A stretch of DNA of 42,229 bases from Caballeronia arationis. Its GTDB lineage: Bacteria; Pseudomonadota; Gammaproteobacteria; Burkholderiales; Burkholderiaceae. The stretch lies in NCBI RefSeq assembly GCF_001544975.2, contig NZ_FCOG02000054.1:1-42229 (forward strand), read 5' to 3'. A program made the translations under genes and the position numbers. Shown here piece after piece: positions 17,345 to 25,717 of the stretch (its first letter is position 1; each line of letters starts with the position of its first letter). Under the pieces are notes generated by a model, which saw only the letters and a program-made list of their open reading frames with translations, was not told the DNA's origin and made no database searches.

Positions 17345-20300
17345 GTGGCGACACCATTTGAAGGCCTGAGCGCATCGGACGTCGAGCTGCGCGTGCATCG
17401 AGGCCAGATCAACCGCATGGCGCGGCGGACCAGCCGCAGTCTTGGCGAAATCGTTCGGGCCAACGTCTTGACGCGATTCAATGCGCTGCTGGGTTCACTG
17501 TGTGTCGTCGTGCTGGCCGTCGGCACCTGGCGGGACGCGCTGTTCGGAGGAGTGCTGGTCGCCAACTCGCTGATCGGCATCGTTCAGGAACTGCGCGCGA
17601 AACGCAAGCTGGATCATCTCGCGCTGCTGCAACAGCCACGCGTGCACGTGCGGCGATCAGGCCAAACGAGCCAGATCGATATGGCCGATATCGTGGTCGA
17701 CGACCTGATCGAGATCCATTCGGGCGATCAGGTCGTCGTCGACGGAGTCGTCGTCGCCGCCGATGGGCTTGAGATCGACGAATCGTTGCTGACAGGCGAA
17801 TCGGATCCGCAGACGAAAGCGTCGGAGCAACCGGTGCTATCGGGCAGCTTTGTCGTCGCGGGTCACGGAATGTATCGCGCAACGAGCGTCGGCCCGGACG
17901 CGTATGCGCACCGGCTCGCGGCCCAGGCGCAGCACTTCGTCCCCCCGCATTCCGAACTGGGCGCCGGCATCAATCGCATTCTGCGCTATGTCGGCTGGGC
18001 GATTGCACCGGTTTCCGCGCTGCTCCTGATGAGTCAGCTCCTGCGGCAGGCACCCCTCGCGCAAGCGGTGCTGTTCTCGACGGGCGGGGTGGTGGGCATG
18101 GTGCCGGAAGGACTGGTGCTCCTGACGAGCTTCGCGCTGGCGGTGGGCGCCGTGCGCCTCGCGCAACGCGGCGCCCTGGTGCAGGAGTTGCCCGCTATCG
18201 AGACGCTGGCGCGTGTCGACGTGATCTGTCTCGACAAGACGGGAACGCTCACCGAAGGCGAGCCAACGATGGAGCGGGTGGAGCTGCTCGTCGAGCACCG
18301 CGACGCGCTGGACGCATTAGCCGCGCTGGCTCTGGGAGATCCTGCTCCGAACGCGACGTTGCAGGCCATCGCTTCGCGCTACTCAATGCCATTGGGATGG
18401 GTCGCCTCCGGCGCGGTACCGTTTTCTTCAGCCCGCAAATGGGCAGGCGCGTCGTTTGGCGAATTCGGGACCTGGGTCCTCGGTGCGCCCGACGTGATCC
18501 TGGCAGGCATCGCGGACGAAGGCGACGTGCGGCAAGTGGTGTCCGGCTATGCGGAGCAGGGGCGCCGGGTACTGCTGCTCGCGCATGCGCGCACCTCTCT
18601 GGCCGACAAAGCGCTGCCCCCGGATTGCAAGCCGGTCGCACTTGTCCTGCTCATCGAGCGCATCCGGGACGACGCAGCGGCGACGCTCGCCTACTTCGCG
18701 GCTCAAGGCGTGAGCGTGAAAGTGATCTCAGGAGACCATCCGGGCACGGTGGCCGAGGTGGCGAGACGGGTCGGCATGCCGGACGTGCGCATGGGCGTCG
18801 ACGCGCGCGAGTTGCCTGACGACCCGGCTCGCCTCCAGTCGATGATGGAACAGGCATCGGTATTCGGTCGCGTATCGCCGCAACAGAAAAAGGCCATGCT
18901 GGCGGCGCTTCGCGCCGGCGGGCACGTGGTGGCAATGATCGGCGATGGGGTGAACGACCTGCTCGCGCTCAAGGAAGCCGACATCAGCATTGCAATGGGA
19001 GGCGGCAGCAGCGCTGCTCGCGCGGTTGCCCAGGCGGTGCTGGTGGACAACCGGTTTGCCAGCCTGCCCGCGATTGTCGGTGAAGGCCGACGCGTGATCG
19101 GCAACGTCGAGCGGCTTGCCACTCTGTTTGTGACGAAGACCGTGTATGCGATGCTGCTCGCGTTCTCGGTCGGCGTAGCGGACCTCGCTTTTCCATTTCT
19201 GCCGCGACACCTCACGCTCGTCGGTTCGCTAACAATCGGTATCCCGGCTTTCTTCTTGTCGCTGGAGGCAAGCGCCGAGCGGGCGCGCAGCGGGTTCGTC
19301 GAGCGGGTGTTGCGCTTTGCGGTGCCGGCCGGCGTGCTAGCCGCCATCTCGACGTTTGCCTCATATTCAATCACGCTCAGCTATCTGGGCGGAACCCTCG
19401 ATCAAGCCCGCAGCGCCTCCGCGACGGTGCTGTTCGGCGTCACGCTATGGATACTCGCGCTTCTCGCGAGGCCGCTAACCCTCTTGCGGGTGACGCTCGT
19501 CGCCGCGATGGCGGCAACGTTCGCCGCCGTCGCGGCGTTGCCGCCGTTGCGTGGCTTCTTCGTGCTGGAGACGTTGCCGCTGCGCATATGGCTGGGAGCC
19601 GCAGTGGTTGCGGTACTCGCCTGCTCGGGTATGGTCGGGATCACCGCGCGGGCGGGCCCCGCCCATCCGCCGTCGCACGACGAACACGGGTGGCGCATCA
19701 GATCGATCCCCCATGCGCTGCTAAGACTGTGGCACCGGCATGTACTGCTGTTCACGTCGGCAGCGCTCTTCATCGTGGCCAGCGGCTGGCTGTTCCTCGG
19801 CGTGCTGGAGGACGTGCTCGCGAAAGACCCGCTCGTCCAGATCGACTTGATTGTCTACCGTTATCTGCAAGACGCGCGGCTGCCTTCGCTCGATTCCGTG
19901 CTGGTCGCGGCGTCGGAGCTCGGCGACGCCGCCGTAATCCTGCCAGTAGTCCTGGTTGTCCTGGCTTGGTTTATCTGGCGCCGACTCTGGCAGTCCGCGA
20001 TCTATTGGCTAGCTGCCATTGGAGGCGCCGAGATCATCGTGAAGCTGCTGATGCTGGCGCTTCACCGGGCACAGCCGAATCCATTCTCCTCCGGCGCGGA
20101 AAGCTTTTCGTTTCCCAGCAGCCACGCGACGCTCAGCGTCGTCGCCTACGGGTTCCTCGCCTTCCTGCTATGCCGTGCCGAACGGCCCGGCGTGAGGACC
20201 GCGGTCGTGCTCACCGCGGCACTGGCCATCGCGCTCATCGCGTTGTCGCGGCTGTATCTCGGCGTGCACTGGGTCTCCGATGTTCTCGCGGGCATTAGCT

Positions 20301-21070
20301 TCGGGCTTGCCTGGATTGCCGTGCTGGCCATCGCGTATGTGTTGCGCGTGCATGAGAACATTCAGCCGGAGCGGCTGGCGCTGATGTTCGCCGCCACGTT
20401 GGCTACAGGCGGATCACTTCACATCGTGCGGCAGCACGCCCACGACCTGGCGCTCTACGCGCCTTCACGGAGCGTCACCGAAATGACGGGGGACCAGTGG
20501 GCATCAGCGGGATGGCAAGCGTTGCCGGTTGGCCGAAGGGTTATTCCGGGCGAGATTGACGAGCCCTTTACCGTACAGTGGGTCGGGACGACCGCGCCGA
20601 TCGAAGCCGCGTTGCGCGCTGCCGGATGGAAGGCGGCGCCTGGCTGGTCGCCGCTCGCGATACTGGACGATTGGTTGGGACGTGTGCCGTCATCCGTGGC
20701 GAACCCGGTGCGGTTCAAGTTTCATGAGGGATCGCCTGCGAAGATGGTGTTTGTCCGGCTCGTCTCTCCTGAAACCCGCTTGGTGATTCGATTGTGGCCG
20801 AGCGGTTTTGTGATTGGTCGGCCAGGCGGTGCGCCCAGTAGCGTTCCGATCTGGGTCGGCAGCGTCAGGCGTGAGCGCGTAGCGGACGCCCGCGCGTTGC
20901 CGTTTTCCGGTCCGCCAGATGATGACGATTTTAGCGCGTCGGGGTCGACGCTCGCGCAACAGTTTCCGGATGCCCGGTGGGTCACGCGCAATGTCAGTCC
21001 GCTCCCAAAGTGGGACCGGCGTGTTTTGTTGCTGTGCTCGAAAGAGTCGCTGGCGTGTCCTCGCCCATGA
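17345..21070 (+). CDS. P-type ATPase fused to PAP2 phosphatase and LssY_C domains
   Basis: A 1241-residue membrane protein with two joined enzymes. Residues 1-760 are a P-type ATPase: TGES of the actuator at 150-153, PEGL in TM4 (254-257), phosphorylated Asp297 in DKTGTLTEGE, SGDHP (462-466) and MIGDGVNDLLALK (531-543). The TM4 and flanking sequence (MVPEGLVLL, QELPAIETLARVD) most resemble CtpE-type calcium/cation ATPases. No N-terminal metal-binding domain or CPC motif is present, so a heavy-metal P1B type is excluded. Residues 800-1000 are a PAP2 core with Lys900, FPSSH (923-927) and SRLYLGVHWVSD (Arg969, His975, Asp979). Residues about 1070-1180 resemble LssY_C. The GTG start has GGGAG seven bases upstream. 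The PAP2 first motif is unusual (LHRAQP, Gln for the usual Arg). Coupling of cation transport with lipid phosphate cleavage is inferred, not shown. Confidence 0.85.
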   Translation: MATPFEGLSASDVELRVHRGQINRMARRTSRSLGEIVRANVLTRFNALLGSLCVVVLAVGTWRDALFGGVLVANSLIGIVQELRAKRKLDHLALLQQPRVHVRRSGQTSQIDMADIVVDDLIEIHSGDQVVVDGVVVAADGLEIDESLLTGESDPQTKASEQPVLSGSFVVAGHGMYRATSVGPDAYAHRLAAQAQHFVPPHSELGAGINRILRYVGWAIAPVSALLLMSQLLRQAPLAQAVLFSTGGVVGMVPEGLVLLTSFALAVGAVRLAQRGALVQELPAIETLARVDVICLDKTGTLTEGEPTMERVELLVEHRDALDALAALALGDPAPNATLQAIASRYSMPLGWVASGAVPFSSARKWAGASFGEFGTWVLGAPDVILAGIADEGDVRQVVSGYAEQGRRVLLLAHARTSLADKALPPDCKPVALVLLIERIRDDAAATLAYFAAQGVSVKVISGDHPGTVAEVARRVGMPDVRMGVDARELPDDPARLQSMMEQASVFGRVSPQQKKAMLAALRAGGHVVAMIGDGVNDLLALKEADISIAMGGGSSAARAVAQAVLVDNRFASLPAIVGEGRRVIGNVERLATLFVTKTVYAMLLAFSVGVADLAFPFLPRHLTLVGSLTIGIPAFFLSLEASAERARSGFVERVLRFAVPAGVLAAISTFASYSITLSYLGGTLDQARSASATVLFGVTLWILALLARPLTLLRVTLVAAMAATFAAVAALPPLRGFFVLETLPLRIWLGAAVVAVLACSGMVGITARAGPAHPPSHDEHGWRIRSIPHALLRLWHRHVLLFTSAALFIVASGWLFLGVLEDVLAKDPLVQIDLIVYRYLQDARLPSLDSVLVAASELGDAAVILPVVLVVLAWFIWRRLWQSAIYWLAAIGGAEIIVKLLMLALHRAQPNPFSSGAESFSFPSSHATLSVVAYGFLAFLLCRAERPGVRTAVVLTAALAIALIALSRLYLGVHWVSDVLAGISFGLAWIAVLAIAYVLRVHENIQPERLALMFAATLATGGSLHIVRQHAHDLALYAPSRSVTEMTGDQWASAGWQALPVGRRVIPGEIDEPFTVQWVGTTAPIEAALRAAGWKAAPGWSPLAILDDWLGRVPSSVANPVRFKFHEGSPAKMVFVRLVSPETRLVIRLWPSGFVIGRPGGAPSSVPIWVGSVRRERVADARALPFSGPPDDDDFSASGSTLAQQFPDARWVTRNVSPLPKWDRRVLLLCSKESLACPRP

Positions 21071-21300
21071 CTGTGGTCCTGTACGCGACCGCCGAATCGG
21101 GCTTCGTCATCGTGGCGCTGCCTCTGGCGGCAGAACTACTTATGAAGACCAGCGAGAGAAGAATGGACCGGCGCTGGCGGGCCACGGCGCCGCTGCAGTA
21201 CCAAAGCTATCGCAACCTCGATGAAGGCGCTGCCGTCACAGCTGCGCAGGTCGCTGACTCGGGATCGAGTGCTGCCCTTGCGACCACCGCACAGCATTGA
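21067..21300 (+). CDS. Small hypothetical protein coupled to the ATPase fusion
   Basis: A 77-residue frame starts at the ATG of an ATGA overlap with the fusion gene stop (21067-21070). It begins MTVVLYATAESGFVIVALPL, a possible membrane or signal segment, followed by a charged region (SERRMDRRWRATAP) and an Ala/Ser-rich tail. No family is recognised. The overlap favours translation, but the frame may also be chance in GC-rich DNA. The following 270 bases to 21570 show no gene. Confidence 0.3.
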   Translation: MTVVLYATAESGFVIVALPLAAELLMKTSERRMDRRWRATAPLQYQSYRNLDEGAAVTAAQVADSGSSAALATTAQH

Positions 21301-21570
21301 AGACTGCCGGCGCGCGACTTGCGGAGCAGGAAAGCGGCAGGCTGATGAGACGGACCTGTGTAATCGCCAACCAACCCGCGAATATCAGACCCACCGCCGA
21401 CAGTTACTGCTGCGCCGCCCTCAGGAAATCGTGACCACAATGAACCAATGAACCAGCTGCAAACCGATCCCTATTGACACGGGGACTCATATCAACAGGG
21501 CGGCAGGCACTCTCCGCTGGCTGGCTGGCGCAAGTGTGTCGCGATCTGACTCCTCCACTCACGACAACCT

Positions 21571-22776
21571 ATGACCCCTGACACACCTTCAGTCACCAAG
21601 ATCGCCATTCCGCGTACGGTCTGGGCGCTCGGTTTCGTGAGCCTGTTCATGGACCTGTCGTCCGAACTCGTGCACGCCTTGCTCCCGATTTTCCTCGTGA
21701 GCACGATGGGCATGAGCGTGACCGCGCTTGGTGTCCTCGAAGGCGCGGCGGAAGCAACCGCGATGATCGTCAAGGTGTTCTCGGGACCGCTCAGCGACTA
21801 TCTCGGGCGGCGCAAGGGGCTGTTATTGCTAGGCTATGGGCTGGCTGCGCTCACGAAGCCGCTGTTTCCACTCGCGACCACACCCGCCTGGGTCGTAACC
21901 GCCCGCCTGCTTGACCGTGTCGGCAAGGGCATCCGCGGCGCGCCACGCGATGCGCTAGTGGCCGATGTCGCTCCGCCGGAGATTCGCGGCGCGTGTTTTG
22001 GGCTGCGTCAGTCGATGGACACCATCGGCGCTTTCGTCGGCCCATTGCTGGCGATCGTTCTGATGCTCTTATTCGCCGACCATATCCGAACGGTGTTGTG
22101 GTTTGCCGTTGTGCCGGCCTTCATCGCGATCGGCCTAATCGCGTTCGGCATCGACGAGTCGGGCCATGCGCCGGCGCAGCGTACTTTCCGTTCGCCCCTG
22201 CACTGGCGCGCGCTGCGCGAATTCCCGGCGCGCTACTGGTTCATTGTCACCATCGGCGCCACCTTCACGCTGGCGCGCTTCAGCGAAGCATTCCTCGTGC
22301 TGCGCGCGCAGCAGACCGGTCTGGACCTCGCGTGGATTCCCGGCGTGATGGTCGTGATGAGTCTGGCCTATTCGCTGTCGGCTTATCCGGTCGGGGTGCT
22401 CTCGGACCGGCTGGATCGCCGCCTGCTACTGGCGCTCGGCATGGTGCTGCTGATCGCGGCCGATCTGCTGCTCGGCATGGGAACGTCGGTCGTATCGGTA
22501 TTCGTCGGTGTCGCCGTGTGGGGCCTGCATATGGGTTTCACGCAAGGCATCCTCGCCGCGATGGTGTCCGAAACGGCCCCCTCGACACTGCGCGGCACCG
22601 CGTTTGGCGTGTTCAACCTCGCAAGCGGCGTGTGCATGCTGCTCGCGAGTGCCATCGCCGGCTGGCTATGGGATCGATTTGGCGCGTCGACGACCTTTCT
22701 CACCGGCGCGGCGCTCGTTGTGGTGCCGCTCCTCCTGTGCTGGTACGCGCCGCGCCAGGCGGCGTCCCGGGCCTAA
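21571..22776 (+). CDS. MFS transporter
   Basis: A 401-residue major facilitator superfamily protein with about 12 hydrophobic segments. The family loop motif between TM2 and TM3 is present as GPLSDYLGRRKG, and a second-half equivalent reads GVLSDRLDRR. Other conserved parts are DRVGKGIRGAPRDAL and a central loop around residues 195-225. It belongs to the drug/metabolite exporter-like part of the superfamily; the substrate cannot be told. It follows the ATPase fusion gene in the same direction and precedes the BcrC-like phosphatase by about 30 bases, so it could be cotranscribed with the latter. Confidence 0.85.
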   Translation: MTPDTPSVTKIAIPRTVWALGFVSLFMDLSSELVHALLPIFLVSTMGMSVTALGVLEGAAEATAMIVKVFSGPLSDYLGRRKGLLLLGYGLAALTKPLFPLATTPAWVVTARLLDRVGKGIRGAPRDALVADVAPPEIRGACFGLRQSMDTIGAFVGPLLAIVLMLLFADHIRTVLWFAVVPAFIAIGLIAFGIDESGHAPAQRTFRSPLHWRALREFPARYWFIVTIGATFTLARFSEAFLVLRAQQTGLDLAWIPGVMVVMSLAYSLSAYPVGVLSDRLDRRLLLALGMVLLIAADLLLGMGTSVVSVFVGVAVWGLHMGFTQGILAAMVSETAPSTLRGTAFGVFNLASGVCMLLASAIAGWLWDRFGASTTFLTGAALVVVPLLLCWYAPRQAASRA

Positions 22777-22888
22777 TGGATTTTTATCAACGACTCCACT
22801 GCGATGAATACACTCGAAGCATTCAATCAGGCGCTTTTCCTCCTGATCAACGGCACGACCGCGACACTAGGGTGGGAGACCAGCCGCA

Positions 22889-23404
22889 ATGCTGATCGCC
22901 GACTACGTGATCTATCTGATTCCTTTGCTGCTGGCCTGCATGTGGCTGTGGGGCAACGAAGCGCAACGGAGTCTGGCCATCCGCGCGTGTCTGGTGGCGA
23001 TGCTCGGCATCGGTGTGAATCAGCTGATCGGTCTGGCGTGGGAACATCCGCGGCCGTTCATGATCGGTCTCGGCCATGCGTTCCTGCCCCATACCCCTGA
23101 CTCGTCCTTTCCGAGTGACCATGCGACTGTATTCGTAGGCATCGCCCTGACGCTGTTGCTGGGAGGCGAGCGCTGGCTGGGCGGACTTACGCTGCTGGCC
23201 GGAGTCGCGGTCGCTTGGGCGCGGGTCTTTCTCGGCGTTCACTTCCCACTGGACATGCTCGGCGCTGCCGCGGTGGCCTGCGTGGCTTACGCGCTGATCG
23301 CGCCGCTCTGGCACCTCGCTGGCAGCGCTGTGACGGGATGGGCGATCGACGTGTACCGCAAACTTTTGGCGCGGGCGATCGACCTCGGCTGGCTGCGGCG
23401 CTGA
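22889..23404 (+). CDS. BcrC/YbjG-like undecaprenyl-diphosphatase (PAP2), N terminus out of frame
   Basis: The frame from ATG 22889 encodes 171 residues with PAP2 motifs in the BcrC form: the first motif in GLAWEHPRPF, FPSDHAT, and RVFLGVHFPLDM. Such enzymes recycle undecaprenyl diphosphate at the outer face of the inner membrane and can confer bacitracin resistance. The expected N terminus (MNTLEAFNQALFLLING) is present from 22804 but in a different frame, joined near 22875 by an apparent one-base gain or two-base loss. Either the gene is frameshifted (true extent 22804-23404), or translation starts at 22889 and gives a protein lacking the first helix. All catalytic residues are in the retained part. 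Confidence 0.7.
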   Translation: MLIADYVIYLIPLLLACMWLWGNEAQRSLAIRACLVAMLGIGVNQLIGLAWEHPRPFMIGLGHAFLPHTPDSSFPSDHATVFVGIALTLLLGGERWLGGLTLLAGVAVAWARVFLGVHFPLDMLGAAAVACVAYALIAPLWHLAGSAVTGWAIDVYRKLLARAIDLGWLRR

Positions 23405-23526
23405 TTATCACTGCGGTGAAGAAACCTGCTACGAAATGGTGAGAGACGCCCGGGCCGATGCCAACGCCGCAAGCCATCGACATTCCGCTTAACCTACGAA
23501 AAGATCCGTTTCTTAAGGGCACCCCG

Positions 23527-23557
23527 ACGTATGCCGACCGCATCGGGCAGCACGCGG
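23527..23557 (+). repeat. Partial third copy of the dispersed repeat
   Basis: This stretch differs from 6431-6461 at only two positions (shared core CCGCATCGGGC and GCACGCGG). It corresponds to the middle of the repeat present in full at 6242 and 23860. Its flanks do not match, so it is a fragment. Confidence 0.45.
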
Positions 23558-23859
23558 TATCACGGTCTCTCTCCATCCGATCGCGTCGGCACACGCGACG
23601 ACGACCGGCGATCAGCGCGCCAGCGATTAAAAGACATGACCACAGGTCGATTTCTGCAGGAAACGCTCGTTCGCAAGGGCGAAAGCCAGACCACATTCCT
23701 CGAACCTTAGGAGCCGCTTAACACCTTGCTTGTGCGACATTCGCCCCTACCGCTCTAGCGTTCGAAAGTTCGTCTTGGGGCCGAGTTAGTTATGGTTTGT
23801 TCGATGCTGCCATCTGCAGCAAGAATGTGAGCGCGCCACCGCGCATTGCTGGCAGGCGT

Positions 23860-24145
23860 CGTAGAACGCAAGATGTCAACGTTGCGACGATAAAGTCGTC
23901 AACTCGGGACTTCGGAGCGCCGATAGCGTGGCGAACCTTACTGATCACGGGTTTGCCGGACGCGAAATAAAGTCGTCACTTCGCCCTTAAGATGCGGACT
24001 TCGACGCACGCGGGCGCCGATGGTGTTCGAGGAATATTGCGGCCGACGGATGCCGACTGCATCGGCTGCACGCGGCCAGTTCCGGTCATTCACCTTGGCG
24101 ACAATCGAGACGTTCAACCGGCGGGACTGCCCACGACACCGGTCG
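23860..24145 (+). repeat. Diverged dispersed repeat, copy 2
   Basis: Aligns in the same orientation to 6242-6530 from CGTAGAACGCA to GCCCACGACA with scattered differences. Together the copies bracket the whole 7.6-23.4 kb module. The two ATAAAGTCGTCA blocks of copy 1 are retained. No coding potential is recognised. Confidence 0.65.
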
Positions 24146-24484
24146 TTCATCCGAGAGAGAGCGAACGGGGCGCCGCCCTACGGTCGGCAAGTTCACGCAG
24201 ATCGACGGCAGTGAGAGCTTGTCTAGTACGCTACTGAACCACTAACCCGCACAGGAATCGTGCTTGGACCGCTTTCTTCGGCTGGGCACCAGGTCGGAGG
24301 ACGCTGCCATAGGTAATCGATTCACTGGCGCCGAGCGTTGCTTCGCGGAACGCAAAAAAGGGGTGTTCACTCCCGCCATTTCGCAATTTGTGCAGGAGTA
24401 CCTCATTAATATTTGGAGGCGCGCAGCGGGCGCCGGGCTCCGGGCCTTTCAACCCGTCGGACCACCGTCTCAAAAGCGACGCAT

Positions 24485-24502
24485 ATCTTGTATTATCAAA
24501 AA
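24485..24502 (+). promoter_or_regulatory. Candidate operator/promoter of arsO
   Basis: ATCTTGTATTATCAAAAA lies 20 bases before the arsO start and resembles the sequences before pstS1 (32977) and pstS2 (36088), which share ATCT(A/T)G and TTATC(G/A)A at the same spacing. The TATTAT block could serve as a -10 element. A shared repressor such as ArsR is an inference. Confidence 0.4.
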
Positions 24503-24522
24503 TGTGACTTATATGACTCGCT

Positions 24523-25614
24523 ATGCCGCACCACAATTCCTCGCCGCCTGTTCCAATTGATGTCGCCATAGTTGGTGGCGGCCAATCGGCGCTCGCGACA
24601 GCGTACTTTCTGCGTCGCGCCGGCTTGGAATACATCGTCCTCGATGACCAGCCATCCCCCGGCGGAGCGTGGCTGTACACATGGGACTCGCTTCACCTCT
24701 TTTCGCCCGCCCAATGGAGTTCGCTTCCCGGCTGGTTGATGCCCGCCACGCCGGAGCAATACCCGTCGCGAGACCATGTCGTTCGCTATCTTGCAGAGTA
24801 TGAGAGACGCTACGGGGTGCCTATCCTTCGGCCTGTGGATGTGACGTCGGTATCGCATCGGGACGCAGGGCTCCTTGTGTCGACCGACCGCGGCGACTGG
24901 CTGGCGAAAGCCGTCGTCAGCGCCACTGGCACCTGGAGTCGTCCCTACATGCCTGATTACCCGGGACAAAGCAGCTTCGAGGGTGGCCAGTTGCATTCAG
25001 CGCATTATCGCAGGCCCGACTCGTTTCGCGGAACGGATGTATTGATTGTCGGCGGCGGGAACTCAGGCGCGCAGATAGTCGCCGAACTGTCGCAGGTATC
25101 TAATACAACATGGGTTACGTTGGAAGAACCCACGTTCCTGCCGGATGACGTCGACGGGCGTGCGCTCTTCGAACGTGCAACCGAACGATGGAAGGCCCGC
25201 GCTGAGGGGCGCCCCGACCCTTCCCCGACTGGTGGTTTGGGCGATGTCGTAATGGTCCCGCCTGTACGCGCGGCACGCGAGCGCGGAGCACTGAAGTCGG
25301 TGCGTCCGTTCTCACACTTCACGCTGGAGGGCGTCGTATGGAAGGACGGCTCTCATTCGCACGTCGATACCGTCCTCTGGTGTACCGGTTTCCGCCCGGC
25401 ACTCGAACATCTACGGTCGCTGCATGTCCTTAACGATGCGGGTCGGGTCGACGTAGTCGATGGCCGCGCCGTCCAGGAGCAAAGACTCTGGTTGGTTGGG
25501 TACGGCGAATGGTGCGGATTTGCATCAGCGACGCTTATTGGCGTGATGCGCACCGCGAGGGCGGTGGCGGCGCAAATTACCAAGCACTTGAAGCAGCCAA
25601 CCGCGTCAAAATGA
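24523..25614 (+). CDS. arsO: ArsO-like flavin-containing monooxygenase
   Basis: A 363-residue flavoprotein with an N-terminal FAD-binding GxGxxG (AIVGGGQSALATAYFL, about 16-31) and a second NAD(P)H-binding GxGxxG (VLIVGGGNSGAQIVAEL, about 170-186). The signature segments PAQWSSLPGWLMP and GYGEWCGFASATLIGVMRTAR are characteristic of ArsO, a monooxygenase recurrent in ars operons. Its exact reaction is not settled; a link to arsenic resistance rests on its constant location in ars clusters. It is convergent with aioA, with the aioBA terminator between. No strong ribosome-binding site precedes ATG 24523. Confidence 0.85.
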   Translation: MPHHNSSPPVPIDVAIVGGGQSALATAYFLRRAGLEYIVLDDQPSPGGAWLYTWDSLHLFSPAQWSSLPGWLMPATPEQYPSRDHVVRYLAEYERRYGVPILRPVDVTSVSHRDAGLLVSTDRGDWLAKAVVSATGTWSRPYMPDYPGQSSFEGGQLHSAHYRRPDSFRGTDVLIVGGGNSGAQIVAELSQVSNTTWVTLEEPTFLPDDVDGRALFERATERWKARAEGRPDPSPTGGLGDVVMVPPVRAARERGALKSVRPFSHFTLEGVVWKDGSHSHVDTVLWCTGFRPALEHLRSLHVLNDAGRVDVVDGRAVQEQRLWLVGYGEWCGFASATLIGVMRTARAVAAQITKHLKQPTASK

Positions 25615-25684
25615 TTCTTACCGGCGCCGAGATTCGGAGCGTGATGGAAAACGCCGGAATAGAGTTCTGCAACTGAGACTCGAA

Positions 25685-25710
25685 CAAAAGCGGCCGACAA
25701 TGCCGACCGC
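25685..25710 (-). terminator. Intrinsic terminator of aioBA
   Basis: On the minus strand, GCGGTCGG and TCGGCCGC (25690-25710) pair around a 5-nt loop, with G-U pairs, and are followed by TTTTG. It begins 8 bases after the aioA stop codon, as expected for the end of the arsenite oxidase operon. Confidence 0.7.
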
Positions 25711-25717
25711 CCTTCGC

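Larger units (their letters stand above)
23405..24484. other. Gene-free stretch with repeat copies
   Basis: More than 1 kb without a recognisable gene separates the efflux/envelope module from the arsenic island. It contains copy 2 of the diverged repeat (23860-24145) and a 31-bp piece related to the same repeat at 23527-23557. Open frames here give no recognisable proteins. It probably represents decayed mobile DNA at the join of two islands. Confidence 0.5.

Noticed and set aside
24264..24560. Plus-strand open frame of 98 codons before arsO
   Set aside because: No family resemblance, no ribosome-binding site, and it runs across the arsO promoter and start.
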